From Lasiosphaeris hirsuta (taxonomy: Eukaryota; Ascomycota; Sordariomycetes; Sordariales; Lasiosphaeriaceae): DNA of 64,000 nt. Location of the stretch: contig JAUKUA010000002.1 in NCBI GenBank assembly GCA_030549175.1, positions 5,828,001 to 5,892,000 on the forward strand. The letters run 5' to 3'. Below are positions 24,126-36,866 of this stretch, piece by piece. The notes under the pieces are model-generated. The model made no database searches. It saw nothing but the letters and a program-made list of their open reading frames with translations, and was not told the DNA's origin. The first letter of the stretch is position 1; each line of letters begins with the position of its first letter. The translations under genes and the position numbers were made by a program.

Positions 24126-26033
24126 ATGTCTTCCTCGTCTGGCGGCGCCCAGTTCGTCAGCGATGGCGCCCCCATGGTCACATCCTACCAGCCCTGCCAT
24201 GTCTTTGGCGATTCCGGTCTTTACAATGTCGGTACCCGAGCGAGCTACTACCTGCAGTATGCCGCGGCTCTGCTCTCTGTTTTGTTTCTTGGCGGTAGGG
24301 ACTTGAAGATGTGGTTTCTCTCATTTCTACCCCTCGCCGCCGCCAATTTTATCGTCCTGACACTCAACGCCGGGGGTGACGGACTCGTCATTTTGGACTG
24401 GGCCATCGTCTTTGGCTTGGTCTTTTGGTCCATTGTGTTTCTGATACGACCGATATTAAGCAAACGGTACCGAGGGGGTGGTACGGTTCTGGCTCGGGAT
24501 GCGAGCCAGCTGCAGACCGAGTTGGCGAGGGAAGGCGGGAGGATGGTCAGCAGCCAAGAGGCGGAGTGGCATGTGCGGTATGTCGCCGTGCTGAAGGTGC
24601 TCGTCGCAGAAACGGGAGAGCCGGTGGCGGGCCACCAGGAAACCAGGGAGGCAGAAGAAGGCAGGAGGAAACAGGAGGCCTTGGAACTGGCGCTGCAGGC
24701 GTATGTGAACGCGTTCGCTGCTGCTCGGGGATCACCCACTGCCACAGAGGCTGCGAGCTTCATCTTGGACGTGTATGACGACGGCCGGGTCCGAGATGTT
24801 GCAACGCGCCTCATGATCGATAACCGGCAGGTTGAGTCTTTCCGCGATACCCATGCCGAGGCCCTCCGGCTTGCGAATATCCCATTTGACCAGGCCCGTG
24901 CGACGACACAGACGCTCGCCTCGGTTGCCATGGAGGAGCTGGATTCCAGGAATGCGTCCCGCCCTGCTCTGTCGACGTGGCAAGCTGTCAGGGCGTTTCA
25001 GAAGTGGGCGGGCACCACGGGGATGATCAGTTGCGGGCTTGGACTGGCCTTTTACAGCGGCTACTCGGCATTTATGGTCTGGCTGCTCTTCCGCGGCGTC
25101 GATAAGGGGGCGAGGAGCGGGTGCAACGTCCAGATCATATTCTTGGTCGTCCCCATCAGCGTCTACAACTACGCCGCCATCACCGCCCTCCGGGTATTCG
25201 CGTGCATCTGGCTTGCTCTGGTGGCCCTCCCCGCCCTCCTCGTCGGGGCTGTGCTATTTGTGGTAGGGCTCGATGACTGGTGGGTCGGCGCCCAGCCCTC
25301 CGGTTCCATACAGAACCCCAGCTCAGGCTTCCGAGCCGTCCCTTACGACTCCGAAAAAGGCAAGGAGATAGAAATCCCAGACCTCTCCCCCATCACCCGC
25401 CGCGCCTCGCGAACAAGCGATCTCTACGAACTGTCCGAATTCCCCCCGTCCTCCTCCGCCGCCCGCGCCCAGAAACAGAGGAAACACTCGGACCCGCTCC
25501 CCGAGGAACCGGAGCCCTCCGGATCAGGCCTGAACATCCGCGGTGGCGACGCAAAAAGTGCCTTTGCACCACCTCCCTGGCTTGAGGCTACCATCACCTT
25601 CCTTAGGGAAAACTGGGAATACATCCTGGTCCTCCCCGTCGCACACACCATCGTCGTCGTGGAGGTCACGATCCGCATCAACAGACTAGATATGGGCCGC
25701 CGGCCGATGACCTCGATGGGGGAGCTGTTGGCCTTCTTTCTCGGGGCGGGGCTGTTCTTGAGGGTCCTGGCCCGTTGCTTTCACAAGGGGGTGAGAAGGC
25801 TGCGGAGGAGGAGGGCACAGGGATGGATCGGGGAGCGGTGGGCGGTTTTACGGACGCCCGCCGGGCGGGTGGAGGAGGTAGCGCTCGGAAAGGAGGTTAG
25901 CGTTGGCGAGGGGAGTGAGAGGATGGAGGGCGAGGAGAGGAGGAAGCAGAGGAGGATCTACCTGCAGCCGGAGAGGAGTGGGAGTAGTATGGGGAGATTT
26001 CGGGAGTTGATTGATGAGGACGACCAAGGGTAA
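24126..26033 (+). CDS. Polytopic membrane protein of unknown function (635 aa)
   Basis: Single-exon gene. I chose the ATG at 24126 (MSSSSGGAQF); the open frame extends in frame to 23838, but that part begins at GTG and is not protein-like. Hydrophobic segments lie at about 41-56, 62-80, 87-110, then a 190-residue soluble region (Glu/Gln/Arg-rich, with AYVNAFAAARGSPTATEA), two to four more segments (around GLGLAFYSGYSAFMVWLLF and ACIWLALVALPALLVGAVLF), a charged loop with Ser and acidic clusters (PLPEEPEPSGSG), and two near the C-terminus (YILVLPVAHTIVVVEVTI, LLAFFLGAGLFLRVLA). The tail is strongly basic (RRLRRRRAQ). No signal peptide. It resembles the orphan multi-pass proteins common in filamentous ascomycetes; I recognise no named family. 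Confidence 0.8.
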   Translation: MSSSSGGAQFVSDGAPMVTSYQPCHVFGDSGLYNVGTRASYYLQYAAALLSVLFLGGRDLKMWFLSFLPLAAANFIVLTLNAGGDGLVILDWAIVFGLVFWSIVFLIRPILSKRYRGGGTVLARDASQLQTELAREGGRMVSSQEAEWHVRYVAVLKVLVAETGEPVAGHQETREAEEGRRKQEALELALQAYVNAFAAARGSPTATEAASFILDVYDDGRVRDVATRLMIDNRQVESFRDTHAEALRLANIPFDQARATTQTLASVAMEELDSRNASRPALSTWQAVRAFQKWAGTTGMISCGLGLAFYSGYSAFMVWLLFRGVDKGARSGCNVQIIFLVVPISVYNYAAITALRVFACIWLALVALPALLVGAVLFVVGLDDWWVGAQPSGSIQNPSSGFRAVPYDSEKGKEIEIPDLSPITRRASRTSDLYELSEFPPSSSAARAQKQRKHSDPLPEEPEPSGSGLNIRGGDAKSAFAPPPWLEATITFLRENWEYILVLPVAHTIVVVEVTIRINRLDMGRRPMTSMGELLAFFLGAGLFLRVLARCFHKGVRRLRRRRAQGWIGERWAVLRTPAGRVEEVALGKEVSVGEGSERMEGEERRKQRRIYLQPERSGSSMGRFRELIDEDDQG

Positions 26034-27546
26034 GGGGGGAGGCTAATTTGTTGGCAATCGAAGCGTGGCGTTGGAGGGTTCGTGTTTTGCATGTACATAT
26101 ATATATACACCTTATCATAGAATGCCACTTTGGCGCTATTATTATCTCAAAAGTCATCACTGACACATTGGCTACGGTAGTTCAGCACTGGTATTATAGC
26201 TTGAGTATTAGGCAAAGTTAGGGTACCTACCTACCTTATCTGAACCGGAATGTGTATATGAATCGCAGAGATTATGCTGCGCTGTCAAAGAGGATAACGG
26301 CCACTATAGCATGACTCCCTGCACCCCACCATCGGTTTCCCCTTAACTATATGCACCGCAGATACATCTCCGACATGTTCGACAGCTCCAACAAGGCCGT
26401 TCCACAGACAACTTGAATTAAACCCACTAGCATATCGACGAAAGTCTGCTGAATTAGTAACCCATGAGCCGATTCACTACCTAAAACGGTCTTCACTCTC
26501 AAACACCGGGGGTGGTGACCAGCCCCGCGCCTTGATTGACTGGATGCGAAAATTTTGCTACGGCGGTGTGCAAGGAGCTGAGAGTGTTGCGCAGGGACTT
26601 GAAGTTGTTGTCTTGATGGGCTCTATGTTGGGAATCATTTGGGTTTCCATAGTATTATTTATTTAACCAAGAGCAGCTCCAGCTACTACTTTTACCCCCT
26701 TTTCCTTATCGGCAAGCTTCGTTGATCCCAGGCGAACCGTCAGCTTGGCTCCGAGCAGCTTCCCATATCCTCTCAAAGCGGTTCACACATGCTTGTGCAG
26801 CACTGACCCGACTCGCTTTCGACACGGTCTGTCCTCGCAATGCCAGTCTCGCGACAGTCGTTAGGGGTGTTTTCAGGTATCTGCCATGCAGCATGAACGG
26901 AGCACTGTTTTGATGGCAATTTGTCAGTTACCTGGACTCTGTGGTGTCGACTACCTATCTAGGTTTGGGAAGGGGGGGGGGGGTGGCATTGGTTGAGTGT
27001 GGGGGACGAAACTTACTCCTTATCAAAGATTAATGCGCGAAACCGCAACTCTAGTGCAAATACTGCAGCATTTTGGGTAGCCATTGATAATGATTGTTAG
27101 AAAGCTGCGATACGAATGTACCTTAGTGTGACCGAGTTAAGGTATTAAAAGGGAGTTAGAGAGGTCAGTTTAACACGACCAGGAACCGTTTGGGCTCTGA
27201 TATAGATAATAGTCTTGCCTCAATCCTCGCTTGGAGCGGTTTCGCGTGGCGGTATAGCGATATTGCGCATTGGAGGCGGATTTGCAGCGCTCCGTGATAA
27301 TGAGGTCTGGTGCTAGCAGAGAAGTATGGCTTGTTCGGCCTCTCGCCAGAGCCTTGTCTCGTCTGGCGCAACTGCGCATAACGCTCTGCTTGAATTATCA
27401 CCCATGTCTGTCCTGGGTAGGCGCACGGATCTTCCCATCTTTAAATTGAAAGGATCTTCTCTTTAAAACCCCTCGAAGCTCCAGAGGTTCAATTTTCACG
27501 ACCAGACTCGGCATCATCACCTTGGCTTCCCGTCACGATTACTACC
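26034..27546. other. Intergenic, no supported gene
   Basis: No coding signature. A G10 run lies near 26975. The right part is the promoter of the C2H2-like gene. Confidence 0.5.
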
Positions 27547-29988
27547 ATGTGCGACCCTCCACCTACACCGCGCCAGCTGGCCTCCGCTTCTGCACCATCG
27601 GACTCGGAGCATCCCAAGGCCAGGGTGGGCATGTTTCAACAGGTGGTGCCCAAGACAATTAAGCGCGCAATCATCCCGGGCGCCCAACATGCGCACACAG
27701 GTTCACCTCCCCCCACCGCATCGGGCCTCCCCCAGCTGTTCGACCCAAATCATTCACCTATCCGGGATTTCGCACCCTCTACTACTAGTAGCTTGTCTTC
27801 CTCGACCAAGGGAATTCAGTGGGCAGACACCATGCCCCAACGACCTAAAGGCTCTTATCCTCTGTTCCCAGACTTTGAGGATCCTTTGTTGGCGTCCACA
27901 TCACTCGAGACTGGGGAGCCTGAGCGGGATCCGCCGACCTTTATAATTTTTGGCTCTGCGGGCTTCCATCCCCATCACCAAGGACCATTCCATCATCCCC
28001 TCCATGCTTACAGTTCATATGGCGCACGTGATTATGTGGACAGCAAGGGGACTCGCAGCACATTCAGCACCGTTGGCACATTCAGCACGGTTGACACAGT
28101 GGACTCGCATGATCCACAGATTAGATGTGGCCAATGCCTTCAGTTGTTTGACACGGAAGCCGAGAGAGAGAGACATTGGAAACTTGGGTCGGACCAGGGC
28201 GATGTCGAGAGCGTCATCTCGGCACCAGACGACACAAATTGCTGCAAAGCACCTCGCAGAGACATCCGGGAGGAAGCGGAAACCGCACCGAAACCCTCCC
28301 TACCAAGCACACAAGAAAACCCCGGTCTTGATTCACCAAAGTCAATGGCAACATCTCTCACATGCAATACCCCGGGCCCGGCTTCCGGCCGGCATCTGTC
28401 ACAAACAGCTCCTCTCAACCTGGAGCCAGGAGAACAAAGTGAATCGCCTCTGTCCCAGACGACCCAAAGCGAGGCGAGCGAGGCCGAAATCGAAAGTCAA
28501 CTAGCGGAACGGAAAGCAAGCATGATTGATAGCGTCGTCTCCTTCGTAATGAGCCGGATCAAGTTAGGTTTTGCTCAAGCCAGGGGCGGCAGCGAAGAGC
28601 CCCCTCCTCCGGCAGCCACAACAGAGCCATCGAAACGATCTGAACAAGCGGGCTCTGGCCTCCAGAACTCCAGGAAGCGGGCACGGCCTGCCGGAAATGG
28701 CTTCGGGGCGGATGGCGAGGATGACGACGCCGACCCCACCGGCGCCAATAAAAAAGCCAAGAGCAAGGACGCCCCTCGCTTTGCGTGCCCTTACTTCAAG
28801 TACAATCCCATCATGTACAAGACGGCGCAAAACTGTCCCGGCCCTGGATGGCAAGATGTCCACCGAGTGAAGTAAGTTCATTCCGCACCACTCAGGCTGC
28901 CTTACCCCAAGGTAACGGTATCTATGAGATAACTTGTGCTGATTCCTAGCAAAAGGGAACATCTCTACCGTAGACACCGCCAGCCCAAATACCGGTGTCA
29001 GCGTTGCTGGCAACCCTTTAGGGACGAAGCCGGCTTTGTCGACCACCAACGGGCCCTAGAGCCCTGTCCGCTGCGTGAGATAGAGCACGTTGAGGGCTTC
29101 GATGCCACCCAAGAACGGAGTTTACGGTCTCGTAAGCGAGCGAAGCAAGACCTATCCGAACCAGAGAAGTGGCGCGAAGTTTACAAAGTGCTCTTTCCGC
29201 ACGTCGAGGACGACAATGTCCCATCACCATGTAAGCCCAAAAAAATAAAAATAAAAAAATAACCAGGCCTATGTCCGTGGGATAGCCCCCCTGGATACAA
29301 AATGACTGACAAAAAAGAACTAGACTACGACTATGGCGAACTTCAGTCTACGACTCGTGGCAAGGGGAAGATCAGTGACTGGGACAACCTGGCCAAGTAC
29401 GAGGCCTACCTCTTGAAAGAAGTGCCGCCACGTCTGCGCCAGGCTCTAGGGCGTGAGCTGGACCGAGACCTGAGCATTGTAGAAGAAGGCCTACGACGCA
29501 AAGCCACCACATGCGTTCGGACTCTCATCACCGACGTCTTTCGAGAGCTCCGCGGACAGGTTTTCTCGGTGTCGCCACAACCACCCGCGCAACAGCCGCC
29601 AGGCTCGTCGGCCCTACCGGCTGACGGAATAGGGGAATTCCTACCCACATTGCCAACGGGTAATACCGCTCTTATTCAGGGAGGCAACGGGGGCGCTTGG
29701 GATGAGCCGGCCTTCCAGCTTCTAGACAACTTGGATTTCAACGCCTTCTCATTGCTTGGCGATGAAGAACTTGTCCATGATGAGGGCGGCCTCATGGAGA
29801 ATCTCATGGCGCCGGTTGGGCCTGATTGTGGCGGGAAGAGGAGGTTGTCCGACTCTGGGTACGGGTCGAAGAGCCCCGAGGCGCCGTTGCACGAGCAGCT
29901 GCTGAGCGATTCTGAGCAAGTATTGTTCAATGAACACCGGGAAGGGGTGCCAGAGTGGCTTAGTTGTTTGAGTGGGCCGCTTATATAA
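27547..29988 (+). CDS. C2H2-like zinc-finger nuclear protein
   Basis: Three exons (27547-28871, 28950-29230, 29324-29988) give 756 residues; introns are GTAAGT..CCTAG and GTAAGC..ACTAG. The N-terminal half is Ser/Pro/Thr-rich and disordered, with one Cys-His cluster (IRCGQCLQLFDTEAERERHW). A bipartite basic patch (SRKRARPAG ... NKKAKSKDAP) precedes the main domain: RFACPYFKYNP, then CPGPGW, VHRVNKREHLYRRH, YRCQRCWQPF and FVDHQRALEPC. This CPY/CPGPGW/RH/CxxC/H order is typical of a large group of ascomycete proteins with paired C2H2-like fingers, usually annotated only as zinc-finger proteins. The motif is completed only when exons 1 and 2 are joined. The C-terminus has a helical region (LLKEVPPRLRQALGRELDRD) and acidic stretches that could act in transcription. 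DNA binding is inferred, not shown. Confidence 0.85.
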
Positions 29989-30386
29989 CCTGAGAGAGGA
30001 TGTGTCAGTCAAGGCTACTACTACTTTTACTATGTCGTCCTCCAGTCAGAATGCCAACTTTCACATTACACATATTCAAGAATTGTGTTATATATAGTGA
30101 GTAATAAAAAGCTTGCCCCGGTGGTGAGAACAGCTAGCTATGTGGCTGAAGTGCCGCAAGGGAAGAAGTAAATATATACAAGAAACTACCTCGCAGTGAG
30201 GAGACAAAGGTATGTATTATGTACCAATGGAAAATGTGTGCCAAAGAAAAAAGACGGCCACATGCTGCTGACCAGAAAACACAGATGCCAGATAACAGTA
30301 GAGACAGTAATCGGTCTGACGGGAACATTCCAGATGCCGCCAGGCCCATCAACCCTCCCCCTTCCTTTGACGACAGGCCTAGAGTA

Positions 30387-32416
30387 TTAGAGCTTGTTGA
30401 CGCGGCCCCGCTCGATCCGCGACTTGGGCTTCGGGAGCTGGCCGTCGCGCTTGCTGTGGGTGTTCCAGTAGTCCTCGAGCTTCTCGAGTGCCTCGGCCAC
30501 GTTGTTGTACGGCTGCAGGCTGGCCATGAACTCGACCTTGGTGGTGATGGCGGCTGGGGTGAACTTGGCCGGGGTGACGGCCTCGGCGCGCCAGCGGCCC
30601 TCCATGGGGTCGCGGAAGTCAGTCTCGGCGTAGCCGAGGTCAATGAGCTGGGTGACATTGAAGGCGGCCATCATCTCGTGCTAGGGTCATGTTAGTTTAT
30701 TGGGGGGGTGGGGGGGTGGGTCAGGAGGGGGAGGGGATAAAGGGGGGAGAGGGGAAAAAGGAGGGGGGAGGGGGCGACTTACGTCCTCGTGGATCAGGTT
30801 GTGGCAGTGGAACATGTAGACGCCGTCCCACGGGGCGTAGTGGGCCTCGACGCGGACCGACTCGTTGGGTCCCAGCCAGACGACGTCCTTGAGACCATTA
30901 CTCTCGTACGGCTGGACGGTGCGGCCGTCACCGCCGGTGCGCGAGATGACGCGAAAGTCAATCAAGTGAATGTGGATCGGGTGGCTCCAGCCGCCCGAGT
31001 TGTTGATCAGGTCCCAGGTCTCGACGGTGCCACGGGGGACGTTGGCGAGCACACGGTTGGCGACATCGTTGAATCCGACATCGTTGATTCTCCACTCGCC
31101 GTTGGTGCGCTCAAAGTTGAAGGTGTGCGACACGGCGGGCGCGTTGGCGGGCGGGAAGTCGACGGTGGCGAGCGTGGCGGGCACGGTGCTGGGGTCGGTA
31201 ACGGCGGTACCCGAGACAACAAAACGCATCACCTTGTCGGTGTGCTGGTAGTCGGTATCGGCACCGACGTCCTCGTAGTTGCGCAGCGTAATGTTCTGGC
31301 CCGCGAACGGCGCGAAATCAAACACGACCTCGTAGCGCTCAGCCATGCTGATCCAGAGGTTGTCGGTCGTGACGGGCGAGGTGAGCAGGCCGGCGTCGGA
31401 TGCAATGACCTGGAAGGGAAGCTTGGTTGAGGCGCCGGTGGATCGCTGGAAGTAGAGACGGAACGAGCGTGAGACAGCGGCGTCGAGGAAGCGGAAGCGG
31501 TACTTGCGCGGCTGCACGTTGAGGAAGGGCCAGGGCTGGCCGTTGACGTGGATCACATCACCGTAGAGCGACGTGGTTTCGGCGGCCGGGCTGAACAGGT
31601 CGCCGTTGCTCTTGTACTGCTTGGCCGAGAGGATGAGCGGGATGTCGAACTGGCCATAGCCCGATGGCAGGCCCAGCGCATCCTCGGCAGGATCGTGGAG
31701 GATGTATCCACCAGCTTGACCTGTTATTATCTTGTGTCAGTGGCTATCATTCAGAATAGGCGGTTTGAAATCTCGAGGGAGAGAATCAGTGCGTACCGAA
31801 ATAGGCATTCTCGGCCGTCTATGATTCAAGGTCAGCAGAGTTCTGTTGACGGGTACGGTTTTCAAACTCACGTGGTCAATGGCGTGGTCGTGATACCACA
31901 AGAAGCGGCCGGGCTGGCTGTTGGGGTAGTAGTAGTCCTTGAACTGCCCGGTGGCGGTGACGTCTTCAGCCCAACCATCCCAAGGGGTACGCTGAGGTCC
32001 TGTATTAGTGGCAAGCGACGTTTTCAGACCAAGGAGAGCTCTTATCTTACAGAGTAGGAGCCGTGCAAGTGCACCGAGTTGTCCATGGTGGCATTGTTGA
32101 CAAAGCGCACCACGGTCTCGCGGCCCCTCTCAATGAGGAAGGTAGGGCCGGGAGAGATGCCGTCGTATCCGACCAAGTTGGCGGGGCCCTTGCCGGGATA
32201 GACCTGAGACTGGAAGGCGTTGATGTTGACCTCGTAGTAGTCAATGGGGTTGCCCGTCACGGGGTTCGTGATGGTCATGGCCGGGGTCTTGACCGGAGGG
32301 ATAGGAAGGGGGAACTGATACAGCCAGGTGTAAGCAGCGCCCTCCCAGTCCTTGCCGAGCACCGAAGGTGCCGACAGGATGGCGAGAGCTAAAGTGTTGA
32401 AGAGTGAAGGAATCAT
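30387..32416 (-). CDS. Multicopper oxidase, bilirubin-oxidase-like, secreted
   Basis: Five exons on the minus strand (32416-32051, 31991-31872, 31818-31797, 31720-30783, 30680-30387) give 579 residues; exon 3 is only 22 nt. A signal peptide spans about residues 1-21. The four copper-site motifs are intact: HLHG at 116-119, HDH at 156-158, HPIHIH in exon 4, and HCHNLIHEDHEMM, with C475 as the T1 cysteine, H474/H476/H480 as ligands and M485 placed as the axial ligand. The HLHGSYSRTPWDGWAED context and the HEDHEMM end resemble fungal bilirubin oxidase more than classical laccase (which carries L or F as axial residue). It probably oxidises phenolic or tetrapyrrole-type substrates using O2 outside the cell. 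Confidence 0.92.
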
Positions 32417-35400
32417 AATGATAGAGAATGAATGATTAGGATAAAGAATGAACTATTCAAGAGAGTGAATGGCCAAGGCGCGGCTGGTGAGGACTCGATG
32501 AGTCGTTGGTGAGAAGGCTGCAGAAAGTCACAATCTGGACGTGTTAAATTGCTGCTTATATACCTTGCTGGACCGTCATGTTGACGATAAGTGTCGGTGT
32601 CGAAGAGGAGAAGTTTCTACCGACGAGAGATTCCATTTTGGACAATTATTGCCAAGGCTCGTCATTTGTTGCCCATTTTCTGTTTTGGCTCTTCAAACAC
32701 CAGGTAGAGATGGGGCGAATGATCACGCGCTCTCACGGTGTAACCTTGAGATTGATAGTTCATTGTTAGAGCGGTGCCAGGGCAGCTGATGGGAGGGTAT
32801 ATCTCGATGGCGTTGATGGCGTTCAAGATGAGCCAAGACCCTAGGATCAGGACATGCAGCCTATACTCACTTACACGCCAGGGCTCTTTCGAGTTGCTGA
32901 ACGGGTCTAAGCGCGAAGCTCTAACAAGATTATTGGTAACAATATTGTGAAGGGGGTGCGCCCTACGAGAGGGAGGCGGGCCACAGGCTCCAGCGCTATA
33001 GGCTGAAACAATGTAATGGGTTTGTGATGTTCGGCCGCGAGCTGATGTGTGTCTACCTAACTCGGCCCTCAGCTCAAGTCGCAGAGACTTGTGTCTTTGA
33101 AAAAGGGGGGCTCAGAGTATGCCGGTTTTAGTCCAGACAGGCGCAGGCAGGTTGGGTCTTTTTACCCCCAACCAGGCCAGTTGCGATAGCTGCATCCGTC
33201 TAATCCCCTCGGGGTAACGTCATGTTCAGCAGCGCGCGCAGTGGCTTACGCCAATACGCAGGTACGCATAGCTTGAACGTATCAAGAGCATCGGGTGGCG
33301 TTAAAAAGCTTTCTCATGCACATGTGCTGCAGTCCTTGGAAATTTGTCGTGTTGAGTCGTAGATACGGGAGGTGGGAAGACAGGGATGCATGCTCCCGAT
33401 CACGACACATGGGATTATTGACACTGGGAATGTGATTCTCGGGATTGGGGACCAGCCTCAGCCTAGGCGTCAGCAGGGACAACACGTGGGATAAATTTAG
33501 AACTTGAAGTATTGAAGAGTCGGTACGGAGTAGTGCCTGGTAGAGGTGATTTCACCCTTCAGTGTGCGTCCTGGGCTCTATCCGGCCCAGGGGTTTGTGT
33601 GAATCGGCCGAATCAGCATGCATCTGGCTGGCATATCGGGGGTGGCTCAGGGGGGCAAGCTCACTTGATTGGACCGATGGACTCGAGCCCTCCCTCCCGA
33701 CAGCTAGGCCTGTGCGGGAGTGGCGCGGAGAAATATGCTTTAGAACTTCAGCGGGTCTCTGTCCTTGGCATTAGTGAAGTAGTGTCTCTCGGTTGAGGTT
33801 GGGCCACTCCAGTCCCAGCTGGCTTGCCGTCAAACAATGGCAGTTTGCAAGCGTAAACGTGAACAAAGGGGCGCATCCACAATGAGAAGGGACGAGTGTA
33901 AGGAGAAAAGCGAGCAAAAGCGAGCAAAAGCGAGAAAAAGCGAGGAAAAGCGAGGAAAAGCGAGAAAAAAGTCGATTTCTTCCCCGCATTTCGGGGCCCC
34001 GGGCGAATCCCGGGGTGCGTTATGGCGATAGCGCTGGCGCTGGGGTGGCACTAGGGTGGTACTGATACTCTCATGGCAGTTAGGTGGGCGTCATGTCACA
34101 GTATCAGGGCCTTCAGCCAAGACATGCCGGTTCAGCTCGTGGGGCCTCGGATAGCAGGTCTGGCAAGTCGCGGTTTTGTTCCTTTCGTTCAACCTATGGA
34201 CAAAGCTCGTATGAGGTCTTCTGAGTGGTCGACATCGGTAGGTGGCACAAGAGCTAGACCGGCAAGGTACTAGCATCAACTGATAGATAGTAGAGCTGTG
34301 GCAAACAAGTTGTTCCAGCTCAGTCTTGGCAGCTCAGTGCTCAGTCTTGGCAGCAGCCCGTCGATTTATATAGACTGGGCTTCCTCATTTGGGGGCCGGG
34401 GGAGGGGAAATTAGCCTCTCAACAAGACCCCTTGGACGCGTAGAATCGCGTCAAACGTCTTGTACCTTGGGGTTGTGAGCGGCATTCGGGAGATGCACAC
34501 CTCTCCCGTCTACCACCTTGATAGTAGCCTCCTCTGGGTGTCTCGCTTTCCAATAGCGCGTCTCGGTTTGCCCAGTCGGATCTCTTGGCCCCCCCCCCCC
34601 CCCGGACAACGGATGGTTGCGTGCTCGTTCCTGCGGGTGTGCTGCGCTTACATGTGCGCTAAAGCGTGCCGTGCCGTCCCGGGGACAGAGCACGATGCCC
34701 AGATGCCCAGATGTTGGCGGGTGCCGCGGGAAAGGGGAAATCTGGACCGGGTTGAGCCACCCTCGCTACCGATCAAGAAGAGATTTGCACCATTCGGCCA
34801 CTGCCTTTGCCTCTCCAGTTTATGCTTATTTTTGCCGTCTTGGAAGAACACAGAGCCACCTCTAGGGCATGCCACCTCTAGGCAGCTGTTGTTGAACCCA
34901 CATCAACATTCAGCGGTCATTTGACCTTCCATCGCCCCAATAACAAGCGCGTAGTCCATGCTGATCTGATGCTCGGCGGGGGCAGCACGCGTGGCCGTCA
35001 CTTGCCGCACATGGAGACTACTACTGAGCCCCTGGAGATTGCCGCTTTACTCCTAGGTAGGGTGCCACCCCTCGGATAGCGCGCCAAACTCGCGCACTAC
35101 GATATGCTCCCAGCCAAGGTAGCCCCGAGGAAGCCGCATGCCGCCGTTGCAGGTAAAATGACAGCTCAAGACATTGTTTGACCCGGTCCCTGCATCTGTG
35201 GCACATGGCTCGACCGGATGCGCTCTGGCTTTTCCAAATCAGGCGGACACTGTTCCCTTATCAGATGGGGAATGTGAAGCCGGGCCAGGAAACAATAACC
35301 GCCGAAGTTAGATCAGAGGAAGAGCACGGAACTCTTGCCGTTCTGGAGCCTAGCATCGTCGATGCCTCGACTTCCACACAGACTACCGCCATCGTTGGCG

Positions 35401-36866
35401 CGCGCGGTCACAGACACACCCGCTGACCTGTCAATAGCTTCCCCTTTTCGCGCTCGAAAGCGCCCACTTCCCGAGCACCGCGTAATGTTTCCATTAGACC
35501 CCCGGCTGAAGGTTGAGTCAGCATCGCGTGCCCATGGAAAAACACTTCGACTCGGCTTTGGTATCGGAAGAGTCTGTCTGCTCACAAGCCATTATTAATG
35601 CCAAGAGCCCTCGTCCGTGTCGTGCCGCTTTTCTCCAAGAAGGCCATGTCGCCTGAGGCATGCAATGCCCACCACCCACTCAGATTTCGAGGCGGCCAGA
35701 GGCTGCTGATAAGATAGCACACAAGATATATTGAGCCCGTTATTTCCGTGCACGCAGAGTTAGTTTGTACTGTACCAGCTCACCGGATACCTCGGATACA
35801 AGCATGAACCACATGACAGTATGTGTGTGTCTATGCACTCACCCCAACTGTCAATGTGTGGTAGTAGTATTATTTACTTGGCAGCTTGAACTGACAGCCT
35901 TGGCCTCCATTGCTACCACTGCTACCACTTTCTCCGCACCCGGCCCTGTTTTCGGCGGCGTATTGCATTCCAAAGTAACATGAGAACCTACTAGGTAGGC
36001 ACCTGTTCGGTATTGCACCGTGACAGTGACAGCCGAGAATCCAATCCGGATATGCACCCGCAACCATCTAGAATGTCAGGGACCAATTGCGGAACTCTAG
36101 AATGGGGCAGTGCTTGGAAACCCCTATTGATACTACTGTCTGACAATTGTTCGTCTGAAAGTCGGAGCAGTTGAGAGATTCCGTACCTGCAGCTGGCATG
36201 TCGTAACTATGCATTCAGGTGCATTCAGGTGCATGCTAAGATTATGGTGGCAAACCCTCCAACATGCTGCGAGCAGGGTTGAAATGTGCAACCTGCCGTA
36301 TATCCGGCGATTCAATTTACCCAAGGTACACACCTGTACCTAGGAGCAAGGCTTGATTTAGAACACGCTTGGCGGACAACTCTGGATTGCCCAGGCGGAG
36401 CCAAGGCTGGAGATGGATATGTTAAGCGTGAACAACGGATGGCAATTACAACGGACGCGCCCCATAGCTTCGAGTCTTGGCTGCGAGTAGTACTTGATCG
36501 TCCAACGACCCAGGCTCTAACCCGAATGATATTATCGCCGTTCCCATAGACATAATGCAATGCCTACGGAAGACGAGGCAGGAATTGACGAGGACTTTGG
36601 CCCCGTCGAGACGAGTAACAGAATGCACCAATCCAGTCAACAGTGGCCGGCAAAGGTTGCCGTCTTGCTCATCGGGGATATCAACATGACTCAGGGGAAG
36701 ATGGAAAGAATCATGTATAAAAGGCTCACCAAGATGCCTCTCATCAACTGTCTTTCCTTCTCTCGGCATCTCACAGGGACAGTTCACCTCCTTGAACTGG
36801 CTGGCTTGACACTCTTTTTTCGCGCACTCACCACTTAGTCTATCGTTGACAACGCATTCCCCGAAG
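32417..36866. other. 4.4-kb intergenic region
   Basis: No supported gene on either strand. It contains the promoters of the multicopper oxidase (-) and of the secreted protein gene (+), an 11-bp tandem repeat near 33.9 kb, an imperfect duplication of CAGCTCAGTCTTGG near 34316-34350, and a C14 run near 34590. Confidence 0.55.
33908..33968 (+). repeat. Tandem repeat of an ~11-bp unit (GCGAGNAAAA)
   Basis: About six imperfect copies of GCGAGCAAAA / GCGAGGAAAA / GCGAGAAAAA. Translated frames through it are Lys/Glu/Arg-rich and should not be taken as genes. Confidence 0.85.
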
